Source: UBA7328 sp036479115 (GTDB taxonomy: Bacteria; Bacteroidota; Bacteroidia; Chitinophagales; Saprospiraceae). From it: 55,645 nt of DNA. Made by a program: the position numbers and the translations under genes. Shown here piece by piece: positions 45,111 through 52,923 of this stretch (its first letter is position 1; each line of letters begins with the position of its first letter). Below the pieces are notes generated by a model, which did no database searches, was not told where the DNA came from, and was given only the letters and a program-made list of their open reading frames with translations. The DNA is taken from NCBI GenBank assembly GCA_036479115.1, contig JAZGFD010000037.1, forward strand, positions 1 to 55,645, read 5' to 3'.

Positions 45111-45245
45111 GCTTTGCGCATAATTTGATCCTGAACGAGGCGAAAAACGCTGTCATAGCAGTAGATATGGCGAGTATTTTTAACAAAGAGCAGGTTCAAA
45201 AGATGCCAAAGTTACCCGTCAATTTATCCTTGACAGAAGAACTAG
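45078..45245 (+). mobile_element. MITE family D, copy D4, overlapping the end of purB
   Basis: A 168 bp element whose ends CTAGTGCACTGTCAAGTG and CTTGACAGAAGAACTAG are inverted repeats; inside these, ATGACGGGTA pairs with TACCCGTCAA. CTAG borders both sides, so the target duplication may be CTAG. It provides the final codons and stop of purB. Confidence 0.7.
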
Positions 45246-45304
45246 TGCTCTGTCAAGCTATTACTGATGGGTGATTTGGAATCTTTTAAGCCTGCACAGT
45301 CTTT
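45242..45304 (+). repeat. truncated family D' element, copy D5
   Basis: It begins CTAGTGCTCTGTCAAG, sharing its CTAG with D4, and continues with GATTTGGAATCTTTTAAGCC as in D'1. It ends at the stop of the purM-like gene. The whole space between these convergent genes is thus repeat sequence. Confidence 0.5.
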
Positions 45305-46486
45305 TTAAGACCGGTAATGATATATGCCTTTGTCGTCAGTGATCGCAATCTCAACTCCTTCATGACGCTTCACTCGGCCAATAATTCTAGCATCAATATT
45401 CATTAACTTTGATATCTCAATAAGATCCTCTGCAGTTTTTTTATCTGTATAAATTTCCAATCGATGACCCATATTAAATACTTGATACATCTCTTTTCGT
45501 GATGTGCCACTTTGCTTTTCTATCATTTGGAATAGAGGTGGAATTGGAAATAAATTATCCTTTATCACTTTTTTATCTTTTACAAATTTTCCAACTTTTG
45601 TTTGAGCTCCACCAGTGCAATGAATAATTCCGTTAATGGAATGTTTGTAAGTTTTAATTATCTTTTTTAGCAAAGGGAGATAAGTCCTTGTAGGAGATAA
45701 AACCAACTTGCCTACAGTGCTTACGCCATACCCATCTATTTCTATTTTGTCATCGACGGCTTTATTTCCACAAAAAATTAATTCTTTAGGAACATAAGGA
45801 TCATAACTTTCAGGGTATTTATCCATATATGCTTTATGAAATACATCATGTCGAGCAGAAGTCAACCCATTACTGCCCATTCCTCCATTGTATTCATCTT
45901 CATATGTAGCTTGGCCATAAGATGCGAAGCCTACAATTACATCACCATCTTTAATTTTAATGTCAATAACATCTTCTTTTTTCATTCTTCCGAATGCCGT
46001 AAAACCGATATCAATTGTTCTTACTATGTCTCCAACATCCGCGGTTTCACCTCCTGCTAAAGTTACCTTCACGCCATACTTTTCCATTCTGGCTAAGAAG
46101 ATCTCTGTACCTTGTATTACCTCTTTCAATACCTCTGCACTTATCTGTTTTTTATTGCGCCCTATTGTGGATGAGATAATGATATCATCAATACACCCGA
46201 CACAAGCCATATCATCTAGATTCATCACAATTGAATCTTGTACTACGCCTTTCCATACTGACAAATCACCCGTTTCCTTCCAGTAAATATAAGCAAGGCT
46301 GGTTTTTGTACCTGCGGTATCAGCATGCATAATATTACAATAGTCAGGATCACGAGCTACTATATCAGGTAAAATTTTACAAAAAGCATTGGGATATAAG
46401 CCTTTGTACATTCCTTTTATTGCAGAATGCACTTCACTTTTATTTGCGGATACACCGCGCTTATCATACTTTAAAGTTTCACTCAT
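45305..46486 (-). CDS. purM: phosphoribosylformylglycinamidine cyclo-ligase (PurM)-like AIR synthase
   Basis: The 393-residue protein is an AIR-synthase-type ATP-dependent enzyme. The N-terminal half has HADTAGTKTSLAYIYWKETG and VVQDSIVMNLDDMACVG, with Asp residues for Mg-ATP. Then come VTLAGGETADVGDIVRTIDI and GIIHCTGGAQTKVGKFV. This is the longer Bacteroidota form of PurM; other AIR-synthase families (SelD, HypE, ThiL) fit less well. It would close the imidazole ring in purine synthesis, and purB lies just across the convergent spacer. The gene starts 9 bp after the permease stop, so the two are co-transcribed. Confidence 0.75.
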   Translation of the reverse strand: MSETLKYDKRGVSANKSEVHSAIKGMYKGLYPNAFCKILPDIVARDPDYCNIMHADTAGTKTSLAYIYWKETGDLSVWKGVVQDSIVMNLDDMACVGCIDDIIISSTIGRNKKQISAEVLKEVIQGTEIFLARMEKYGVKVTLAGGETADVGDIVRTIDIGFTAFGRMKKEDVIDIKIKDGDVIVGFASYGQATYEDEYNGGMGSNGLTSARHDVFHKAYMDKYPESYDPYVPKELIFCGNKAVDDKIEIDGYGVSTVGKLVLSPTRTYLPLLKKIIKTYKHSINGIIHCTGGAQTKVGKFVKDKKVIKDNLFPIPPLFQMIEKQSGTSRKEMYQVFNMGHRLEIYTDKKTAEDLIEISKLMNIDARIIGRVKRHEGVEIAITDDKGIYHYRS

Positions 46487-46495
46487 AATCAGTTG

Positions 46496-47545
46496 TCATA
46501 CTATTCTGGGATCAAGATATCTGTATAAGAAATCTATTGTTATATTTATTATAATAAAAAATACTGTACTTATTAAAATTGCACCCAAAACTACAGGAAT
46601 ATCAAAATTTAAAAGAGCATTTATTGTAGTATATCCCAATCCTTTATAACTAAATACGTATTCAACAAAGAAGGCCCCGGTAAGCAATGAAGCAAACCAT
46701 CCCGATAAGGCTGTTATTATTGGATTAAGAGCATTTCTGATCAAATGTTTAACAACCAATCGAAATCTCGATATTCCTTTCGCTCTTAAGGTTTTAACGA
46801 AAGGTTGCTCCATTATTTCGTTCATTGAGTTTCTCATTAACTGTGTAATAACGGCCACGGGTCTAATTGCTAATGCCATACAAGGCAGTAATATATTTTT
46901 CCAAACCTTCTTTTCATTTCCAAAATCATCCAATTCCCACAAACTACCTTGGAGGTTTAGACCTGTCCAATCCCTTAGATAATAGCCAAATATCAATGCA
47001 AAAAACATTGCTGAAACATAACTCGGTACTGAGTACCCTAAAGTAGAAAAACTTATAATTAAATCATCCCACAATGTGCCTCTCACCAGAGAAGATGTCA
47101 CCCCTAATGATATCCCTATCAATGCAGCAATAATAATAGACAGACTGGCTAGAATAATAGTGTTTGGTAGAGCTAATAGAAGTATGGAAATTACACTTCT
47201 TCCTGTCTGAAATGACTCTCTGAGATATGGCCATTTTATTACCAAATGATACTTGTCACCACTGATTATTATTCTCCCATTAAACGGAAGATCATTCCAT
47301 CTTACTGGTGAGACCATTGCTACTGGACTTATATCACTCAGATATAGTAATATTTGTTGCCTCAATGGAAGATCGAGGCCAAGTTGTTTCTTTTTTAGTT
47401 CTACAGTCTCTTCATCCATTCGCTGACCAAAAGTCAAACGAGTAGGATCTATTGGAGAAGAATAAATGATGGATGTGATCAAGACAATAACCAGAGTCAA
47501 AACGACCACACTATTAATGATACTTTTAATGGTGTAACTGAACAT
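46496..47545 (-). CDS. ABC transporter permease, OppB/DppB type
   Basis: The 349-residue inner-membrane protein has an N-terminal helix, the FGQRMDEETVELKKKQLGLD segment typical of peptide or nickel permeases, five further helices and the EAA loop (TLRAKGISRFRLVVKHLIRN) that contacts the ATPase. A long insert between the first and second helices (about residues 70-115) is usual for the Bacteroidota branch. No second permease, binding protein or ATPase gene is adjacent, so the rest of the transporter must be elsewhere. It is followed by the purM-like gene in the same unit. Confidence 0.88.
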   Translation of the reverse strand: MFSYTIKSIINSVVVLTLVIVLITSIIYSSPIDPTRLTFGQRMDEETVELKKKQLGLDLPLRQQILLYLSDISPVAMVSPVRWNDLPFNGRIIISGDKYHLVIKWPYLRESFQTGRSVISILLLALPNTIILASLSIIIAALIGISLGVTSSLVRGTLWDDLIISFSTLGYSVPSYVSAMFFALIFGYYLRDWTGLNLQGSLWELDDFGNEKKVWKNILLPCMALAIRPVAVITQLMRNSMNEIMEQPFVKTLRAKGISRFRLVVKHLIRNALNPIITALSGWFASLLTGAFFVEYVFSYKGLGYTTINALLNFDIPVVLGAILISTVFFIIINITIDFLYRYLDPRIV

Positions 47546-47677
47546 TTTATGGTATGATTATATTTCCTTTATAGTTACCTTTGAAGTAAAGTTAATTTTA
47601 TTCTTTAATCACGAAGAAGTTATTCAATAAACGTTTCTTTAATGTCTATATGCAAATCATTGATCCTTAGATATTTA

Positions 47678-47882
47678 GTAACTATTCATGCGGTATAAAT
47701 TTTGAGTTTCCAGAGTGGGCTCAATTTTGGTAAAAAAAACTCTTATATCGTTATACGGCAGATATTTTAGTCTGAATAGGCCTGCTATTAAGATAAAATG
47801 GGTCTTGTCTAGCAATAAAATAGCAATTTTTTACTTGCTTTTTGGCAGACTGATCTCAAAAGCACATCATCTGAGTAGTAAC
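47678..47882 (+). mobile_element. MITE family A, copy A6, containing a B scar
   Basis: A 205 bp copy with ends GTAACTATTCATGCGGT and CATCATCTGAGTAGTAAC. Flanks GATATTTA and CATATTTA match at seven of eight positions. It carries a 19 bp remnant of a family B element at 47704-47722, and a further extra stretch (TTGCTTTTTGGCAGACTG) near its right side. Confidence 0.75.
47704..47722 (+). mobile_element. family B scar (B7) inside A6
   Basis: GAG plus TTTCCAGAGTGGGCTC is left of a B element, bordered by an exact AATTTT duplication (47698-47703 and 47723-47728). Most of the element has been deleted. Confidence 0.65.
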
Positions 47883-47963
47883 CATATTTATATTCTTTTT
47901 TTTCGCCATAGATTCAGTCGAGAAAATTTAAAAAATTCATAATATTTAAAACAAAATTGCATA

Positions 47964-49553
47964 ATGATCAGTAACGTCACCTCTCGAAATTTTAAAGAAA
48001 TTCCTCAGTTTTCTGCTAAAGACATTATGTATCAAACAGGAGATGATGCCTATAATGGGTTTTATAAATATTCAGCTCACATAGAATCGTTTCAAGAAGC
48101 GATAGCACAAAGGAAAAATCATGATGTAGATAGAAGACTATTGGCAGATGTATTATTGCAGCAGTACAGCAAGAATAATCCATCAAAAAACATTATATCT
48201 AAGATTAAATCTCTAGAAAACTCCAATACTTTCACTATTACCACTGCTCACCAACCTGTATTACTGTTAGGGCCACTATATATGGTTTATAAAATACTTT
48301 CTACTATAAGCCTCTGCAATTCACTTAAGAAGCATTATCCAGAATACAACTTTGTCCCTATTTTTGTGAGTGGAGGAGAAGATCATGATTTGGATGAAGT
48401 AGCGACTATGCATATTTTTAATAAGGACATTACATGGCACTCAAATCAAACTGGTTCTGTAGGCAGGATGAAATTAGATGGTATTGAGAAAGTAATAGAC
48501 CAAGTAAGCGGTCTATTTGGCCAGACACCATTCGCTACGGAGTTGTCTAATATTATTAAACAATCCTTTAGTGCCGCTAATAGTTATGGAGAATTTAATA
48601 CCAATTTATATAAATCACTTTTTAGCGACTTAGGTCTCATTGTACTAAATATGGATGATGAAAAGCTAAAAGAACGATTTTTACCTTATGCAATAAAAGA
48701 AATAGAAGATAAAATATCACATAAAGAAGTGACCTCAACGCAAGAAAAATTAGCGGAGAAAGGAATCAAAGCTCAAGCTCATGTGAGAGATATTAATCTT
48801 TTTTACCTCACAAAAGGGAGTAGAGAACGCATAATAGAAATTGATAAAAATTATGCAATCGGCGATCAAAAATATTCTAAAGAAGAATTAATCAATCTTT
48901 TAAAACAAAACCCGGGAGCCGTCAGTCCTAATGTGGTAATGAGGCCGATTTACCAAGAAATTATCCTTCCTAATTTAGCCTATGTAGGAGGTGGTGGTGA
49001 GATTGCTTACTGGCTAGAAAGAAAGTCACAGTTTGAAAAATTCAATGTTTCATATCCCATCCTAGTGAGACGAAATTCTGCTTTGATAGTGGCAAGTGGG
49101 GTACAGAAACAAATGAATAAATTGGGCTTAGAAGTATCGGCCTATTTCAAAAGTCAACATGATCTTACAAAGTATTATTTAAGCCAAAATACAGAAAGTG
49201 ATTACAGCTTGTCACAAGAAAGCGGTGAGCTACAGTCTTTCTTTAATGATCTGGCTCGAAAGGTTAAGATAGTAGACCCCAGCTTAGAAAAGTATACTCT
49301 CGCAGAAGGGGCCAAACAATTAAAAGTGCTGAAAAATATAAGTGGCAGAATGACAAAAGCCGCTAAAGTTAAAAATGAAATTCATTTAAAAAAGCTAGAA
49401 AATATAAAATTAAGGCTATTCCCACTAGGTACAATGCAAGAACGGTATGATAATTTTATACCTTATTATCTTAAATACGGCAAAGAGTGGTTAGGCGTAT
49501 TGTTAGAACATTTAGATCCTTTGAATAAGGATTTTTTAATCCTAGAAGAATAA
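47964..49553 (+). CDS. bshC: bacillithiol synthase, cysteine-adding enzyme
   Basis: The 529-residue protein matches BshC, which joins cysteine to glucosaminyl-malate in the last step of bacillithiol synthesis. Recognisable segments are TITTAHQPVLLLGPLYMVYK, VPIFVSGGEDHDLDEV, LPNLAYVGGGGEIAYWLERK and the final KYGKEWLGVLLEHLDP. Length is usual. The other bsh genes are not nearby, as is common in Bacteroidota. It stands alone, with a family A element 80 bp upstream. Bacillithiol is the main low-molecular-weight thiol of this group and protects against oxidants and metals. Confidence 0.93.
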   Translation: MISNVTSRNFKEIPQFSAKDIMYQTGDDAYNGFYKYSAHIESFQEAIAQRKNHDVDRRLLADVLLQQYSKNNPSKNIISKIKSLENSNTFTITTAHQPVLLLGPLYMVYKILSTISLCNSLKKHYPEYNFVPIFVSGGEDHDLDEVATMHIFNKDITWHSNQTGSVGRMKLDGIEKVIDQVSGLFGQTPFATELSNIIKQSFSAANSYGEFNTNLYKSLFSDLGLIVLNMDDEKLKERFLPYAIKEIEDKISHKEVTSTQEKLAEKGIKAQAHVRDINLFYLTKGSRERIIEIDKNYAIGDQKYSKEELINLLKQNPGAVSPNVVMRPIYQEIILPNLAYVGGGGEIAYWLERKSQFEKFNVSYPILVRRNSALIVASGVQKQMNKLGLEVSAYFKSQHDLTKYYLSQNTESDYSLSQESGELQSFFNDLARKVKIVDPSLEKYTLAEGAKQLKVLKNISGRMTKAAKVKNEIHLKKLENIKLRLFPLGTMQERYDNFIPYYLKYGKEWLGVLLEHLDPLNKDFLILEE

Positions 49554-49613
49554 TCTGACTCAAGCGTCTCAATGAGTGATAGGATTAGTAGATAATATAT
49601 CAGCGTATTTGCT

Positions 49614-50459
49614 CTATTTCTTAGAAAAGAAAAATAGAAGATCACCTATTTTTTCCTTTAAATCCTGTCTATCAACTATAAAATCAAGAAACCCATGTTC
49701 TAATAAAAATTCAGATCGCTGAAACCCTTCTGGAAGGTCTCGTTTTATAGTTTCTTTGATTACGCGAGGCCCCGCGAATCCAATTAAAGCATTTGGCTCG
49801 GCAAAATTGATATCTCCCAACATTGCATAAGATGCTGTAACGCCACCAGTAGTAGGGTCAGTGAGAAAACTAAAATAGGGGACACCTGATCTTGATAACT
49901 CGGCTAGTTTCACAGCTGTTTTTGCCATTTGCATTAAGCTAAAGGCTGATTCCATCATTCGGGCACCACCTGATTTAGAAATGATCATGAGTGGCGTCTT
50001 GTTCTTTATGGCATAGTCCACTGCCTTTGATATTTTTTCACCTACTACACTCCCCATTGATCCACCGATGAAGGCAAAATCCATCGCGGCAATGATAATA
50101 GGTTTTCTCTTAATTTTACCAATGGCTACAGTAAGGGCATCATTAAGAGTAGTAGTACTATTGGCTTTTTCTAACCTTTCGTCGTAATTTTTAACATCTT
50201 GGAAATCGAGAAAATTATAGGAGAAAATATTGGTATACAGTTCTTTATATCTACCATCAAATAATAAATCAAAATAATCAAAAGAACCAATTCTGATGTG
50301 GTGATTACATCCTGGACATTTGAGAAAATTGTTAGATAATTCCTTTACTGTAATGGTTTTACCACAGCCTTTACACTTCTCCCACACGCCATCAGGAACT
50401 TCTTTTTTTAGGGTAGTAGAAGTCTGAATTCCTTCACTTAATCTTTTAAACCAGCCCAT
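49614..50459 (-). CDS. accD: acetyl-CoA carboxylase carboxyltransferase subunit beta
   Basis: The 281-residue cytosolic subunit pairs with AccA to carboxylate acetyl-CoA, the first step of fatty acid synthesis. It has the N-terminal zinc ribbon with Cys29, Cys32, Cys48 and Cys51 (CKGC and CPGC). The crotonase-like core follows with AAMDFAFIGGSMGSVVGEKI, GGARMMESAFSLMQMAK and FLTDPTTGGVTASYAMLGDI. The protein is of normal size and complete. It converges with bshC across a 60 bp spacer and has no operon partner here. Confidence 0.95.
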   Translation of the reverse strand: MGWFKRLSEGIQTSTTLKKEVPDGVWEKCKGCGKTITVKELSNNFLKCPGCNHHIRIGSFDYFDLLFDGRYKELYTNIFSYNFLDFQDVKNYDERLEKANSTTTLNDALTVAIGKIKRKPIIIAAMDFAFIGGSMGSVVGEKISKAVDYAIKNKTPLMIISKSGGARMMESAFSLMQMAKTAVKLAELSRSGVPYFSFLTDPTTGGVTASYAMLGDINFAEPNALIGFAGPRVIKETIKRDLPEGFQRSEFLLEHGFLDFIVDRQDLKEKIGDLLFFFSKK

Positions 50460-50652
50460 TTTCTTTCATTATATAATCTAGAGAAATGGGATTATAATTT
50501 GCGATGTAAAACTATAAAATTTTGATGATTCATACACTCCTTCATACAATTAATTTACTCCTCCTGTTGTAATAGATTGGTAAGCAATTATTGTGACTGT
50601 TAAAGCAGGGATTTTTTTAAAACCTTATTAAGTACCCCAAATACCTAATTTT

Positions 50653-50862
50653 GAGTTCACTCGAAAAACTCACAAAATCAAAAAAGTATAATTCGACAAG
50701 CTCTGCATAAACACTTTGGCAAGCTCTGCATAAAGCACTTGGTGAACTTTGCATTTTTTTTCAACTCGCTGGTAGTCAGGCCTCACCGAATCTGCAAAAA
50801 TGCAAATTCCATCCAAAAAAATTCTTTTTGTTGAAAAAATTGTTAGTTTCCAAAGTAGGCTC
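50653..50862 (+). mobile_element. MITE family B, copy B6 (with REP-like insert)
   Basis: A 210 bp copy with ends GAGTTCACTCGAAAAAC and CCAAAGTAGGCTC. Its middle carries the motifs TTCGACAAGCTCTGCATAAA and TTTGGCAAGCTCTGCATAAA in tandem, as in B1. Flanks AATTTT and AAATTT match at five of six positions. It lies 10 bp behind hemE. Confidence 0.7.
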
Positions 50863-50871
50863 AAATTTTAA

Positions 50872-51903
50872 TTATTTGTAGGTGTAGTTTTTTACAGTAC
50901 GTATGAAACTTTTCACTTTATCTACAGAAGTATCTGGATATACGCCATGTCCTAGATTAGCTATATAATTACGACCAAAAGAATTGATCATTTTCTCAGT
51001 AGCAATGACTATTTCTTCCTCAGAAGCATAGAGTTGACAGGGGTCTAAATTTCCTTGTAAAAGCCTATTTTTCCCCATTTTGGTGCGTGCATATGTTGCA
51101 TCCGTACTCCATCCTAATCCCAGACAGTCGAATGCTTGAGAATTACTAAAATCATCGTAGGAGAACCAAGCTCCTTTTGGAAAAAAAATGGTTGGGACAT
51201 CAGGAAATTCTCTAAGAATGGCTTCTGCATATGGCCATGCAAATTCTCGATATATTTTAGCATCGAGTAAGCCAGACCATGAATCAAACAATTGGATCAC
51301 ATCTATACCGCTATTCACTTTTTGTTTTAAATAATGGATGGTACTAGAGGTGATTTTTGACATTAAATTATGTGCCAGTTTTGGCTCCTGATATATCATC
51401 TTTTTTGCCTCAGAAAAAGTTTTACTACCACTTCCCTCTATCATGTATGCAAAAATAGTCCATGGGGCACCTGCAAAACCAATTAATGGCACCGTACCAT
51501 TAAGTACTTCTTTTGTTTTCTTTATTGAGTCAAATACATATTCAAGCCTTTCGGGTATTGCATCACCTTCTTTTAGTATATCAATGTCACTCTGGGATTT
51601 AATTTTCTTGTCAAATTGCGGCCCCTTCTTTTCGATGATTTCATAATTCAGCCCCATCGCTTCTGGAACCACCAAAATATCAGAGAATATTATTGCAGCA
51701 TCTACGCCCAATATGTCAACAGGCTCAACGGTGGCTTCGGCTATCCAATCGGGTTGTGTAACCAGTTTTTTAAATGAGCCCGCTTTGGCCCTTATTTTTC
51801 TATAATTAGGCAATATTCTTCCTGCTTGGCGCATCACCCATACTGGAGGCCTTTCGACTTTTTCACCTTTTAGAGTCCTTAACAAAAGATCATTCTGAAT
51901 CAT
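50872..51903 (-). CDS. hemE: uroporphyrinogen decarboxylase
   Basis: The 343-residue heme enzyme removes four carboxyl groups from uroporphyrinogen III. It opens with NDLLLRTLKGEKVERPPVW and VMRQAGRILPNYR, has DAAIIFSDILVVPEAMG with the active-site Asp, FAGAPWTIFAYMIEGSGSK and the C-terminal LGHGVYPDTS with the conserved His. I choose the ATG at 51903 because a TATATTTG element lies 25 bp upstream; the ATG at 51939 would place that element inside the gene. It is divergent from dapB across a 52 bp spacer. Confidence 0.96.
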   Translation of the reverse strand: MIQNDLLLRTLKGEKVERPPVWVMRQAGRILPNYRKIRAKAGSFKKLVTQPDWIAEATVEPVDILGVDAAIIFSDILVVPEAMGLNYEIIEKKGPQFDKKIKSQSDIDILKEGDAIPERLEYVFDSIKKTKEVLNGTVPLIGFAGAPWTIFAYMIEGSGSKTFSEAKKMIYQEPKLAHNLMSKITSSTIHYLKQKVNSGIDVIQLFDSWSGLLDAKIYREFAWPYAEAILREFPDVPTIFFPKGAWFSYDDFSNSQAFDCLGLGWSTDATYARTKMGKNRLLQGNLDPCQLYASEEEIVIATEKMINSFGRNYIANLGHGVYPDTSVDKVKSFIRTVKNYTYK

Positions 51904-51927
51904 TTGGTTCTTTGTTTTAAATTGCGG

Positions 51928-51935
51928 CAAATATA
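51928..51935 (-). promoter_or_regulatory. candidate -7 promoter element of hemE
   Basis: The minus-strand sequence TATATTTG fits TAnnTTTG and lies 25 bp before the hemE start at 51903. The spacer is only 52 bp, so it must serve both hemE and the divergent dapB. Confidence 0.45.
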
Positions 51936-51955
51936 TCATTTAAAGCCCTTAAATT

Positions 51956-52678
51956 ATGAAGGTCACTATAATCGGATATGGTAAAATGGGAAAGTCATTG
52001 GAACGCTTACTTAAAAATACAGAACACGAAATCGTGGCGATTTCGGATGGTAAGCATAGCAATGAATTGGTATCCAAACTAGCTAAAGCAGATGTAGCCA
52101 TAGATTTTACTACACCCGAAACAGCATATGGAAACATTATGACTTGTGTAATGAAAAAAGTGCCAATAGTATCTGGCACTACGGGTTGGTTAGATAAATA
52201 TGATGAAGTAGTAAAGGCTGTGATTAAAGAAGATGCTTCATTCTTCTACGCTTCAAATTTTAGTATAGGGGTCAATATCTTCTATCAATTGAATAAGTAT
52301 CTTGCTCAATTAATGAATAATTTTCCTAATTATGATGTAATGTTGGAGGAGATACATCACACTATTAAAAAAGATTTTCCAAGTGGCACGGCTTTGACAA
52401 TAGCAGAAGATATTTTAAGCAAAATAGATAGGAAAAATGGTTGGGAGAGTAATACTATCGGAGAAATGGACAAACTATCCGTTTATTCTAAAAGAATAGG
52501 TAAAGTTTTCGGAGCTCATGAAGTACAATATCACAATTCAATCGATGTGATTAAGCTCTCGCACGAAGCTTTCGGAAGAGAGGGTTTTGCCATTGGGGCA
52601 ATATCTGCGGCTGAATGGCTAATAGGAAAGAAAGGTGTATATGGCATGAATGAAATGCTGAGCATAAGTGGCAACTAG
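51956..52678 (+). CDS. dapB: 4-hydroxy-tetrahydrodipicolinate reductase
   Basis: The 240-residue lysine/diaminopimelate enzyme has the nucleotide motif KVTIIGYGKMGKSLE, DFTTPETAYGNI and SGTTGWLDK. The catalytic and substrate-binding block is EEIHHTIKKDFPSGTALTIA, with the His-His pair and Lys. It reduces the cyclic intermediate with NAD(P)H in the cytosol. It is slightly short but typical for Bacteroidota. It stands divergent from hemE and is followed by a family F element. Confidence 0.95.
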   Translation: MKVTIIGYGKMGKSLERLLKNTEHEIVAISDGKHSNELVSKLAKADVAIDFTTPETAYGNIMTCVMKKVPIVSGTTGWLDKYDEVVKAVIKEDASFFYASNFSIGVNIFYQLNKYLAQLMNNFPNYDVMLEEIHHTIKKDFPSGTALTIAEDILSKIDRKNGWESNTIGEMDKLSVYSKRIGKVFGAHEVQYHNSIDVIKLSHEAFGREGFAIGAISAAEWLIGKKGVYGMNEMLSISGN

Positions 52679-52726
52679 AAATTTTTATATTTACCAGCTG
52701 AACTTGTTTGTATATCCATCTAATTA

Positions 52727-52857
52727 GGTGTATTTTAAATGGTTGCTTAGTCACAATATTTGTTGACAAGAATTTCGCCAAAGCTAGCTGTACCTTAATA
52801 GTATAGCTGACATAATGTTACTTTTCTGATGTAATTAGCGACAATCTGAAATGCACT
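52727..52857 (+). mobile_element. MITE family F, copy F2
   Basis: A 131 bp element with ends GGTGTATTTTAAATGGTT and GACAATCTGAAATGCACT, equal in length to F1 and similar throughout (shared ACATAATGTTAC). No clear target duplication is seen. It ends 8 bp before the putative dnaG -33 element. Confidence 0.65.
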
Positions 52858-52864
52858 CATTGCA

Positions 52865-52894
52865 TTTGAGTTTGTTTTGATTAAAATATATTTG
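52865..52894 (+). promoter_or_regulatory. candidate dnaG promoter
   Basis: TTTG (52865-52868), 18 bp and TATATTTG (52887-52894) resemble the Bacteroidota pattern of a -33 TTTG and -7 TAnnTTTG pair. The start codon lies 29 bp downstream. Confidence 0.55.
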
Positions 52895-52923
52895 TATACT
52901 AATATTTTATTTGTATTTAAAAC

